From an uncultured Microbacteriaceae bacterium (GTDB lineage: Bacteria; Actinomycetota; Actinomycetes; Actinomycetales; Microbacteriaceae), in the NCBI GenBank assembly GCA_946481135.1, contig CAMLMQ010000165.1, positions 1 through 6,627 of the forward strand: a stretch of 6,627 bases of DNA, in the 5' to 3' direction. Made by a program: the position numbers and the translations under genes. Of this stretch, positions 1-5,660 are shown piece after piece (position 1 is the first letter of the stretch; the number at the start of each line of letters is the position of its first letter). The notes beneath the pieces were generated by a model. It had not been told where the DNA came from. It did not search any database and was given only the letters and a program-made list of their open reading frames with translations.

Positions 1-574
1 GGGTCGCCGAGTCGAAGAGCTCGGGCACCTCCTCGCGCGTGCGGGCGACCTTGAGGCCGCGGCCGCCGCCGCCGAACGCGGCCTTGATCGCGACGGGGAG
101 ACCCACCTGGTCGACGAAGGCGAGCACCTCGTCGGCATCCGCGACGGGGTTGAGGGTGCCGGGCGCGAGCGGGGCGCCGACCTTCTCGGCGACGTGACGG
201 GCCGACACCTTGTCGCCGAGGCGCTCGATCGCCTCGGGCGACGGGCCGATCCAGATGATGCCGGCATCCATCACGGCGCGGGCGAAGTCGGCGTTCTCGG
301 CGAGGAAGCCGTAGCCCGGGTGGATCGCGTTCGCGCCGGAGCGCCGGGCGACCGAGAGGATCTTGTCGATCACGAGGTAGGTGTCGGCGCTCGTGGTGCC
401 GTCGAGGGCGTAGGCCTCGTCGGCGAGCTTCACGTGGCGTGCGTCGCGGTCCTGGTCGGCGTAGACGGCGACGGAGGCGATGCCGGCATCCCGGGCGGCG
501 CGGATCACCCGCACGGCGATCTCGCCGCGGTTGGCGATGAGGACCTTGGTGATCTTCGAGGGGGCGACGGCCAT
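1..574 (-). CDS. Acetyl-/propionyl-CoA carboxylase alpha subunit, biotin carboxylase N-terminal part (cut by left edge)
   Basis: This is the first 191 codons of a biotin-dependent acyl-CoA carboxylase alpha chain, which uses ATP and bicarbonate to carboxylate biotin in making malonyl- or methylmalonyl-CoA in the cytoplasm. The biotin carboxylase N-terminal domain begins at about residue 9 with [18 protein letters not shown] and continues through [10 protein letters not shown]. The ATP-grasp domain follows, with the ATP-binding Lys164 and the glycine-rich loop GGGGRG (168-173). Actinobacterial alpha chains are usually near 590 residues and end in a biotin carboxyl carrier domain; that part would lie off the left edge. 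The ATG at 574-572 is chosen because the protein then begins a few residues before the conserved block. There is no well-spaced ribosome binding site, but a -10-like TAGGCT ends 8 nt upstream, so a leaderless transcript is plausible. It is probably the AccA3 type. The family is certain; the acyl-CoA substrate cannot be read from this part. Confidence 0.95.
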   Translation of the reverse strand, partial: MAVAPSKITKVLIANRGEIAVRVIRAARDAGIASVAVYADQDRDARHVKLADEAYALDGTTSADTYLVIDKILSVARRSGANAIHPGYGFLAENADFARAVMDAGIIWIGPSPEAIERLGDKVSARHVAEKVGAPLAPGTLNPVADADEVLAFVDQVGLPVAIKAAFGGGGRGLKVARTREEVPELFDSAT

Positions 575-577
575 AAC

Positions 578-597
578 TCCCGAGCCTAGTCTCGGGA
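578..597 (-). promoter_or_regulatory. Candidate -10 region embedded in a palindrome at the carboxylase start
   Basis: Seven-base perfect arms (TCCCGAG / CTCGGGA) flank a six-base centre. On the minus strand the second half of the centre and the right arm contain TAGGCT (583-588), which fits the actinobacterial -10 consensus TANNNT. It ends 8 nt before the carboxylase ATG. No convincing -35 is visible. The overlap of a symmetric element with a -10 fits an operator bound by a dimeric repressor, but the same symmetry could act as an RNA hairpin if transcription enters from maf. The symmetry is seen directly; the role is inferred. Confidence 0.4.
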
Positions 598-611
598 TTT
601 GCCGTGCCGTT

Positions 612-626
612 TGTCGGGGTCCGACA
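612..626 (-). other. Small perfect hairpin in the maf-carboxylase gap
   Basis: Six-base perfect arms (TGTCGG / CCGACA on the plus strand) enclose a three-base loop. It lies directly downstream of the GC-rich hairpin at 631-643 in the minus-strand direction and may form a composite termination or RNA-processing structure with it. Neither arm is followed by a long T run, so alone it would be a weak terminator. Confidence 0.35.
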
Positions 627-643
627 GAAACCCCGGGCCGGGG
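625..643 (-). terminator. Candidate rho-independent terminator after maf
   Basis: On the minus strand, 12 nt after the maf stop, CCCCG and CGGGG arms enclose a three-base loop (631-643) and are followed at once by TTTCTG. The all-GC stem plus short T-rich tail resembles an intrinsic terminator, though the stem is only 5 bp and the tail is interrupted. It would separate maf transcription partly from the carboxylase gene, which has its own candidate -10 downstream. Confidence 0.4.
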
Positions 644-655
644 CGGTGGATCACC

Positions 656-1264
656 TCAGCGGTTCCAGAGCGTCGTCCATTCGACGCCCAGTCGGCGGGT
701 GAGGGTGCGCAGCAGCGGGATGCTCAGCCCGACCACGGCGTGGGGGTCGCCCTCGATCGAGGTGATGAACGCGGCGCCCTTGCTGTCGATCGTGAACGCC
801 CCCGCGACCTGCAGCGGCTCCCCGGTCGCGATGTACGCGTCGATCTCGGCGTCCGTGAGGTCGTCGGCGAACGTGACGGCGGCCGCCGCGGGCGCTCCGA
901 CCGCCTCACCGCTGCGCGCGTCGATCACCCAGTGCCCCGAGTGCAGCACTCCCGTGCGCCCGCGCTGCGCGAGCCAACGCTCGCGGGCGACCTCGGGATG
1001 GTGCGGCTTGCCGTAGACGACGCCGTCGAGTTCGAACGCCGAGTCGCCGCCGAGCACAAGTCCGTCGAGCTTCGGATGCGCCGCGACCACGGCCTCCGCC
1101 TTGAGCCGGGCGAGCAGCATCACCATCTCGGACGGCGTGAGGTCTCCGGCCGCCGCGACGGCGGCCTCCTCGTCGACCCCCGGTGCGAACAACTCGGGCT
1201 CGATGCCCACCGCGCGCAGGGTCGCGAGCCGTGCGGGCGAGGTGGAGGCGAGATGAAGGCGCAC
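656..1264 (-). CDS. maf: Maf-family nucleotide pyrophosphatase
   Basis: This 202-residue protein is a cytoplasmic Maf/HAM1-fold nucleoside triphosphate pyrophosphatase, a family that hydrolyses canonical or modified NTPs to NMP and pyrophosphate and is linked to house-cleaning and septum control. The N-terminal LASTSPAR (5-12) is the family's substrate-binding Ser...Arg segment. An acidic VDEE follows at 30-33, then GGDS with the probable catalytic Asp74, GKP with Lys86 (85-87), HSGH at 108-111, and YIATGEP (144-150) leading into GAFTI and the C-terminal EGDPHAVVGL block. Length is normal for the family. The GTG at 1264-1262 is preferred because the family starts right before this block and TAGGAG sits 5 nt upstream; the frame stays open further upstream, but that stretch lies antisense to the next gene. 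It lies 81 bp upstream of the carboxylase on the same strand, a neighbourhood known in actinobacteria. The exact nucleotide substrate is not determined. Confidence 0.93.
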   Translation of the reverse strand: MRLHLASTSPARLATLRAVGIEPELFAPGVDEEAAVAAAGDLTPSEMVMLLARLKAEAVVAAHPKLDGLVLGGDSAFELDGVVYGKPHHPEVARERWLAQRGRTGVLHSGHWVIDARSGEAVGAPAAAAVTFADDLTDAEIDAYIATGEPLQVAGAFTIDSKGAAFITSIEGDPHAVVGLSIPLLRTLTRRLGVEWTTLWNR

Positions 1265-1269
1265 CGGCG

Positions 1270-1275
1270 CTCCTA
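1270..1275 (-). promoter_or_regulatory. Ribosome binding site that fixes the maf GTG start
   Basis: The minus strand reads TAGGAG here, followed by a 5-nt spacer and GTG at 1264-1262. This supports the GTG over upstream in-frame codons. Its last two bases overlap the -10-like TAAGCT used in the opposite direction by the divergent methyltransferase gene. Confidence 0.65.
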
Positions 1276-1279
1276 AGCT
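1274..1279 (+). promoter_or_regulatory. Candidate -10 for a leaderless methyltransferase transcript
   Basis: TAAGCT matches TANNNT and ends 7 nt before the ATG at 1287, the spacing expected if transcription begins at or next to the start codon. No purine-rich Shine-Dalgarno sequence lies between them, which agrees with a leaderless mRNA. No TTGACA-like -35 is visible. Confidence 0.5.
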
Positions 1280-1286
1280 GACTCGA

Positions 1287-2513
1287 ATGGGCGACATGCG
1301 GGGCCGTGAGATCGAGGTCGAGGCTACCAACATGGCCCACGGCGGCGAGGCGGTGGCGCGCTTCGACGGACGGGTTGTCTTCGTCGCCGACGCGATCCCC
1401 GGTGAGCGGGTCGTCGCGCGGGTGACCGACGACGCGAAGGCACGGTTCTGGCGTGCCGACACGGTGCGGGTGCTCGACGCGAGCCCGCACCGGCGTGCGC
1501 ACGTCTGGCCGGAGGCCTCGGTCGACCGCGATCCCGCCGATCGTCCGGGCGGCGCCGACTACGGCCACATCGACCTCGCCCACCAGCGCGAACTCAAGGC
1601 CGGGGTGCTCGCCGACGCGCTGCGACGGATGGCGTCGGTCAACCGCGACGTGCGGGTCGAGCCGCTGCCCGGCCCGGACGACGGCACCGGATGGCGCACC
1701 CGCGAGCGCCTGCACGTGGCCGACGACGGCACGGTCGGTCCGTATGCGGCGCGCTCGCACCGGGTCGTGCCGGTGGACTCGCTGCCGCTCGCCGTCGACG
1801 CCGTGCGCGAGCTCGCCCCTCTGCGCGACGGGATGCCGGGCGTGCGGTCGGTGCAGGTGATCGCGCCGAGCGGCGGCGGCGACGCGCGGCTCGTCATCGA
1901 CGCGCAGGCCCCGACCGTGATCCGCGAACGTGTCGGCGCCCGCGAGTTCCGCGTCGACGACACGGGCTTCTGGCAGGTGCACGCGGCGGCGGCGCAGACG
2001 CTCACGACCGCGGTGCAGGAGGCGATCGACCCCGACCGGTTCGACCCCAAGGCCGCCAACCTCGACCTGTACGGGGGCGTCGGGCTGCTCGCGGCGGCGG
2101 TCGGCGACCGGTTCGGCTCGGGCGTTCGCATCACTTCGGTCGAGTCCGACGCGCGGGCGACGGAGCACGCGGCGGAGAACCTCGCCGACTGGGTCGGGGC
2201 CTCCGCGGTGACGTCGCGGGTCGACCGGTTCGTCCGCGGCCTCGCGGAGGGGTCGACGGCGGACCGGGCGCGGCTCTCGGGGGCCACGGTCGTACTCGAC
2301 CCGCCCCGGTCGGGGGCGGGTGCGGACGTGCTGGGGTCCCTCGCCGCTGCCGGTCCGCGGCAGCTCGTCTACGTGGCGTGCGACCCGGTCGCGTTCGCCC
2401 GGGATGTCGGTGTGCTCGCCGGGCTCGGTTTCGAGCTGACCGGGCTGCGCGCCCTCGACCTCTTCCCGCACACCCACCACGTCGAGGCCGTCGGAACCTT
2501 CCAGCGCGCCTGA
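1287..2513 (+). CDS. TRAM-domain class I SAM-dependent RNA methyltransferase (TrmA/RumA/RlmD type)
   Basis: This 408-residue cytoplasmic enzyme should methylate C5 of a uridine in tRNA or rRNA using S-adenosylmethionine. An N-terminal TRAM RNA-binding domain spans about residues 5-62. The central region includes GHIDLAHQRELK, matching the family's QH...Q..LK segment. The Rossmann methyltransferase domain has TGFWQVH (226-232), SAM motif I LDLYGGVGLL (259-268), VESD, and VVLDPPRSG (335-343). The catalytic nucleophile is Cys365 in YVACDP, where other members usually have SCNP. FPHTHHVE (393-400) ends in Glu400, the expected general base. Cys365 is the only cysteine in the protein, so the four cysteines that hold a [4Fe-4S] cluster in RumA are absent; the usual GGC.WQH is GGADYGH here. 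The ATG at 1287 is favoured by the adjacent -10; ATG 1296 is an alternative. The target RNA cannot be assigned. Confidence 0.92.
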   Translation: MGDMRGREIEVEATNMAHGGEAVARFDGRVVFVADAIPGERVVARVTDDAKARFWRADTVRVLDASPHRRAHVWPEASVDRDPADRPGGADYGHIDLAHQRELKAGVLADALRRMASVNRDVRVEPLPGPDDGTGWRTRERLHVADDGTVGPYAARSHRVVPVDSLPLAVDAVRELAPLRDGMPGVRSVQVIAPSGGGDARLVIDAQAPTVIRERVGAREFRVDDTGFWQVHAAAAQTLTTAVQEAIDPDRFDPKAANLDLYGGVGLLAAAVGDRFGSGVRITSVESDARATEHAAENLADWVGASAVTSRVDRFVRGLAEGSTADRARLSGATVVLDPPRSGAGADVLGSLAAAGPRQLVYVACDPVAFARDVGVLAGLGFELTGLRALDLFPHTHHVEAVGTFQRA

Positions 2514-2514
2514 C

Positions 2515-2543
2515 CCCCGCCTCGGCAGCACCCGAATGCGGGG
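2515..2543 (+). terminator. Weak candidate terminator stem after the methyltransferase
   Basis: CCCCGC (2515-2520), starting 1 nt after the stop codon, can pair with GCGGGG (2538-2543) across a 17-nt loop. No T run follows, so if it terminates it would need Rho or act only as an mRNA 3' stabiliser. This is a low-confidence structural call. Confidence 0.2.
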
Positions 2544-2578
2544 TGTGGATGGATCGGTGGGTCTCCTGCCGGGCAGAG

Positions 2579-2584
2579 TACGAT
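2579..2584 (+). promoter_or_regulatory. Candidate -10 of the signalling operon promoter
   Basis: TACGAT fits TANNNT and lies 58 nt before the response-regulator ATG, which would give a leader of roughly 50 nt. No recognisable -35 lies at 16-18 nt upstream. A short dyad, CTGC / GCAG with a 3-nt centre (2566-2576), sits immediately upstream in the -35/-10 spacer and could be an activator or autoregulation site. An ATG at 2583 is in frame with the regulator but overlaps this motif, which argues against its use as a start. Confidence 0.4.
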
Positions 2585-2605
2585 GGGAGACGGATCGGGA
2601 CCGCC

Positions 2606-2623
2606 CGGGCATACACGTGCCCG
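2606..2623 (+). other. Leader hairpin upstream of the response regulator
   Basis: CGGGCA and TGCCCG form a perfect six-base stem with a six-base loop. It lies in the predicted leader, 6 nt before the ribosome binding site. It could affect translation initiation or mRNA stability, but no known riboswitch class is recognised. Confidence 0.3.
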
Positions 2624-2629
2624 ACATGC

Positions 2630-2636
2630 GGGGGAG
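2630..2636 (+). promoter_or_regulatory. Ribosome binding site deciding the response-regulator start
   Basis: GGGGGAG is followed by a 6-nt spacer and then ATG at 2643. This is the clearest Shine-Dalgarno sequence in the window and supports this ATG over the in-frame ATG 60 nt upstream. Confidence 0.75.
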
Positions 2637-2642
2637 AACGGG

Positions 2643-3350
2643 ATGAGTGTGTCGCAGATGATCGATCCTGCCTCCACCGATCCGGTCGACAAAGCCGGAA
2701 CGCGGGTCGCGATCGTCGACGACCACGAGTCGGTGCGACTCGGGCTGAAGGCCGCGTTCGCCGACGAGGGGTACACCGTCGTCCACGTCGCGCCGACCGT
2801 GGCGGAGCTCATCTCGGGGCTCGCGGGCCGCGAGGTGGATGTTGTCGTGCTCGACCTGTCGCTCGGCGACGGATCGACGGTCACCGACAACGTCAAGAAC
2901 GTGCAGGCCGCGGGTGCCGCCGTGCTCGTGCACAGCATCGCCGACCGGGTCGGCCTCGTGCGCGAGGCGCTCGCCGCGGGCGCCGCGGGCGTCATCCCCA
3001 AGTCGTCGGCCACGAAGACGGTGATCGCCGCAGCCGCGACCGTCGCGCGCGGCGACGTGCTCAACAACCTCGAGTGGGCCACCGCGATCGACGCCGACCG
3101 CGACTTCGCGAAGGCGCAGCTCGGCCGTCGTGAGCGCGAGATCCTGCATCTGTACGCCTCGGGTCTGCCCCTCAAGCTCGCCGCCGAGCAGTTGGGCATC
3201 GGGTACTCGACGGCGCGGGAGTACCTCGACCGCATCCGGGTGAAGTACGTCGAGGTCGGACGTCCCGCCCCCACGAAGGTCGATCTGCTCCGTCGAGCGG
3301 TGGAGGACGGCATCCTGCCCGGTCTCGACCCCGACGGTGGCGACTCCTAG
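2643..3350 (+). CDS. NarL/LuxR-type two-component response regulator
   Basis: This 235-residue cytoplasmic transcription factor is the output of the signalling operon. The receiver domain covers about residues 20-135. It has the acidic pair Asp26-Asp27 in VAIVDDHESV, phospho-acceptor Asp71 in VVVLDLSLGDG, the switch residue Ser98 and the conserved Lys120 in GVIPKS, so it looks fully phosphorylatable. The helix-turn-helix spans about 160-202 (RREREILHLYASG through YLDRIRVKY). It lacks the common LuxR wording of the recognition helix and continues into GRPAPTKVDLLRRA. The YLDRIR.KY...GRPA.TK ending recalls a set of actinobacterial regulators (family recall, not searched). The start is set by the GGGGGAG site. 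The kinase gene's GTG lies inside its last 14 nt, so translation is probably coupled. The cognate sensor is almost certainly the next gene; target genes are unknown, with autoregulation possible. Confidence 0.93.
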   Translation: MSVSQMIDPASTDPVDKAGTRVAIVDDHESVRLGLKAAFADEGYTVVHVAPTVAELISGLAGREVDVVVLDLSLGDGSTVTDNVKNVQAAGAAVLVHSIADRVGLVREALAAGAAGVIPKSSATKTVIAAAATVARGDVLNNLEWATAIDADRDFAKAQLGRREREILHLYASGLPLKLAAEQLGIGYSTAREYLDRIRVKYVEVGRPAPTKVDLLRRAVEDGILPGLDPDGGDS

Positions 3351-4614
3351 GGCCGCCGCCGGGGAGCCCCCGTTCGGGCGTCCCGTGCGCAACCCGCTCA
3401 GCCTGCTCCGCGTCGACGCCGCGATCGCGCGTCTCGCGGCCGTCATCGGCGTCGCCTTCTTCCTGCAGTCCATCCCCCTGCTGCTCCGGCCCTCGGGTCT
3501 CGCGAACATGGACCCGGTCTGGAGTGTCGCGATCCTCGCGGTGCTCATCGCCTCCCTCGTCGCGTGTGGGGTCGCCGCGATCCTCAAGCGCGGCGTGCGC
3601 GTCACCTACGTCGCGTTCGCCGTCGTCTACCTCATCGCGCTCGTCAGTTGGCCGTTCGCCGTGCTCGACGTCGATGTCGCGATCGCCGACAACTCCAGCT
3701 ACTGGCTCTACTTCCTGCTGACGATCGCCACGACGATGGCCGCGGTCGCGATGGAGCTGCCCCTCGCGGTGCTCTACACGGTGGGGGTACCGGTGATCTA
3801 CGGTCTCATCCGCATCACCGAAGCGGGAGGGGAGACCAGTCCCGAGCTCGCGCTGCTCGACTCGGTGTACTCGATCCTGCTCGGGGGCGGCATCCTCATC
3901 CTCATCGTCGTGCTGCGCTCCGCCGCCGCGGGGGTCGACCTCGCCCAGCAGAACGCCCTCGAGCGCTACACGCACGCCGTGCGGCAGCACGCGACGGAGG
4001 CCGAGCGCGTGCAGGTCGACTCGATCGTGCACGACAGCGTGCTGACGACGCTGCTCTCGGCGGCGCGCGCGTTCAGCCCCGAGGCGAAGGCGCTCGCCGC
4101 GACGATGGCGGGCAACGCGATCGGCCACCTGCGGGAGGCGGTCGCGGTGGCGCCCGACTCCGACGCGACGGTGTCGGGCGAGATGGTCGCCCAGCGCATC
4201 TCGAGCGCGGCCGAGAGCATGTCGCAGCCGTTCACCGTGCGCCTGCATGCCGAGGAGTGGTGCACGATCCCCGTGCACGTCGCGGAGGCCGCGTATTCGG
4301 CGACCGTGCAGGCGATGGTGAACAGCCTCCAGCACGCCGGTACGGGCGTCGACCGGTGGGTCGATGTGCGCTCCCGCGGACACGGCGCCTTCGCGATCGA
4401 GATCGGCGACCGCGGGGTGGGCTTCGACCGCGACGCGATCCCCACCGAGCGGCTCGGCGTGCGCGTGTCGATCCTGGAGCGGGTGGCGAGCGCCGGCGGG
4501 CGGGCGCGCATCGACACGGCTCCCGGCGAGGGCACGCTCGTGACGCTCGAGTGGGACGGCGACGCGTCCCCCGACGCGCCGGGTGCCGAGACGGATGCGG
4601 AGGCCCGGGCATGA
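3337..4614 (+). CDS. Membrane sensor histidine kinase, six TM segments, HisKA_3-like
   Basis: This 425-residue inner-membrane kinase should autophosphorylate and pass phosphate to the regulator encoded just upstream. Six hydrophobic segments lie at about 31-50, 61-83, 88-110, 122-138, 141-160 and 174-194, with little extracytoplasmic sequence, so the signal is probably sensed in or at the membrane. A linker helix leads to the dimerisation/phosphoacceptor region VDSIVHDSVLTTLL, with predicted phospho-His232 followed by Asp, as in NarL-partner kinases. The ATPase domain has N-box Asn329 (MVNSLQHAG), the G1 box DRGVGFD (358-364), LGVRVSILERV and GEGT. The C-terminal tail is rich in Asp, Ala and Glu. 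The GTG at 3337 overlaps the regulator gene by 14 nt and has no clear Shine-Dalgarno sequence; Val17 is a less likely alternative. Its TGA overlaps the next ATG. The stimulus is unknown. Confidence 0.9.
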   Translation: MATPRAAAGEPPFGRPVRNPLSLLRVDAAIARLAAVIGVAFFLQSIPLLLRPSGLANMDPVWSVAILAVLIASLVACGVAAILKRGVRVTYVAFAVVYLIALVSWPFAVLDVDVAIADNSSYWLYFLLTIATTMAAVAMELPLAVLYTVGVPVIYGLIRITEAGGETSPELALLDSVYSILLGGGILILIVVLRSAAAGVDLAQQNALERYTHAVRQHATEAERVQVDSIVHDSVLTTLLSAARAFSPEAKALAATMAGNAIGHLREAVAVAPDSDATVSGEMVAQRISSAAESMSQPFTVRLHAEEWCTIPVHVAEAAYSATVQAMVNSLQHAGTGVDRWVDVRSRGHGAFAIEIGDRGVGFDRDAIPTERLGVRVSILERVASAGGRARIDTAPGEGTLVTLEWDGDASPDAPGAETDAEARA

Positions 4615-5654
4615 GGATCTCGGTTCCCCGGCCGCTCATCGTGCTCGTCGCGGCCCTGTTCTCGGGCTACATCCTCGTGCTCGCCTTCTACTCGCTCCCG
4701 TTCGGCTACGCCCGCACGAACGAGCCGGTCTACGCGGCGATGGTGCTCTACGCCGTCGCGACGGTCGCGGTGCTCGTGCCCGACAAGAGCCCGCGGATGC
4801 CGGTGTGGCTCGCGTCGTTCGCCGTCGGAGCCGCGGTGGTGCTTCCCCTACTCGTGACGTGGGTGCTCGATCCGGGTCGCGACGGCGGCAACGGCTACGC
4901 GACCTGGCACGCGGCCGCCGTCGGCGCGCTCATGACGATCGTCGCCGTGCGCCGACGGCCCGGGTTCGCGTGGTTCGGCATCGGGTTCCTCGTCGTGCAG
5001 ACCGTCATCTGGGCGGGCCCGTTCGGCCTCGTGTCCCTCGGCGTCATCGGGAGTGCGTCGTGGGTCGGCGTCGCCCACCTGCTGACCAACGCCCTCGCGA
5101 AGGCCGTGCGCGACTCGCAGCGGTTCGCGGTCGCCGAGCGCGGCGCGGCCGAGTGGCAGGCCGCCCAGGAGGCGCACCTCAACGAGCGTCAGTTCCGGCT
5201 CGGCCAGACCACGGTCATGGCGTTGCCGATGCTGCGCACCATCCAGCAGAGCGGGGGCGACCTCACGGCGGCGCAACGCGCCGAGTGCCTCCACCTCGAG
5301 GGCGCCATCCGCGACGAGATCCGCGGACGCAAGTTGCTCAACGACGCCGTGCGCGAGCAGGTGATGCTCGCGCGTCGGCGCGGCACGACGGTGACGCTGC
5401 TCGACGAGGGCGGCATCGACGACCTCGACGGAGCGGACCTCGACCGCGTGCTCGGCGCCCTTGCCGACGCGCTGCGCCGCACGAACGCCGACAAGGTGAT
5501 CGCCCGCACGGTGCCGGAGGGGTCGGATGTCGCTGTCACGGTCGTCGGGTTGCGATCGAGCGATGACGGCAGCGCGAGCCTCCTCGGCGACTCGCTCGAC
5601 GACGACGAGGTCGAGCTCTGGCTGGAGATCCCGAGGACGCCGCCCTCGGACTAA
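4611..5654 (+). CDS. Six-TM histidine-kinase-like protein with degenerate catalytic motifs (probable pseudokinase)
   Basis: This 347-residue membrane protein mirrors the preceding kinase in layout. Hydrophobic segments lie at about 8-28, 40-56, 65-86, 97-113, 119-135 and 138-158, followed by a charged signalling helix (about 160-198), a two-helix dimerisation-like region (about 190-255) and a C-terminal alpha/beta region. By eye, LGQTTVMAL aligns with the kinase's VHDSVLTTL, placing Gln199 where the phospho-His should be. ALADALRR (Asp286) stands where the N-box Asn belongs, and VTVVGLRSS (309-317) replaces the DxGxG ATP-binding box. It therefore should neither bind ATP normally nor autophosphorylate. 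The ATG at 4611 overlaps the kinase stop as ATGA, indicating translational coupling. The most likely role is an accessory or heterodimer partner that tunes the kinase or senses the stimulus. The pseudokinase reading is inference; an unrelated membrane protein is less likely given the shared architecture. Confidence 0.75.
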   Translation: MRISVPRPLIVLVAALFSGYILVLAFYSLPFGYARTNEPVYAAMVLYAVATVAVLVPDKSPRMPVWLASFAVGAAVVLPLLVTWVLDPGRDGGNGYATWHAAAVGALMTIVAVRRRPGFAWFGIGFLVVQTVIWAGPFGLVSLGVIGSASWVGVAHLLTNALAKAVRDSQRFAVAERGAAEWQAAQEAHLNERQFRLGQTTVMALPMLRTIQQSGGDLTAAQRAECLHLEGAIRDEIRGRKLLNDAVREQVMLARRRGTTVTLLDEGGIDDLDGADLDRVLGALADALRRTNADKVIARTVPEGSDVAVTVVGLRSSDDGSASLLGDSLDDDEVELWLEIPRTPPSD

Positions 5655-5660
5655 CCGAGG
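5644..5660. terminator. Palindrome between convergent genes, candidate bidirectional terminator
   Basis: CCTCGG and CCGAGG are perfect six-base arms around the five-base loop ACTAA. The loop holds the TAA of the plus-strand pseudokinase gene (5652-5654) and the TAG of the minus-strand FkbM gene (read from 5653-5651). Either transcript can fold the same hairpin. No T run follows on either side, so it is not a textbook intrinsic terminator. An alternative pairing of CCCTCG (5643-5648) with CGAGGG (5662-5667) also exists. Confidence 0.45.

Noticed and set aside
1265..1462. Longer maf start well upstream of the GTG
   Set aside because: The added residues are antisense to the methyltransferase TRAM domain and precede the normal Maf N-terminus. 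TAGGAG supports the GTG.
2583..2642. Longer response-regulator start at ATG 2583
   Set aside because: That ATG overlaps the candidate -10 and has no ribosome binding site, whereas ATG 2643 has GGGGGAG at ideal spacing. The extra residues are not receiver-domain sequence.
1691..3133. Long plus-strand open frame spanning the methyltransferase-regulator junction
   Set aside because: It is Arg/Ala/Gly-rich low-complexity translation of another frame of two well-supported genes, and it crosses a gene boundary with no motif.
906..3605. Very long open frame on the minus strand antisense to the methyltransferase and response regulator
   Set aside because: It is rich in Arg, Gly, Pro and Ala with no recognisable domain except where its end overlaps a frame-shadow of maf. 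Such frames are expected opposite high-GC genes.
3840..3920. Repeated ATCCTC stretch in the kinase gene
   Set aside because: It encodes the Ile/Leu run of the last membrane segment, so composition explains it.
3564..4610. Upstream extension of the pseudokinase frame across the histidine kinase gene
   Set aside because: The extension is an Arg-rich shadow of the kinase. The hydrophobic, kinase-like protein begins exactly at the ATG at 4611, which forms a typical ATGA overlap.
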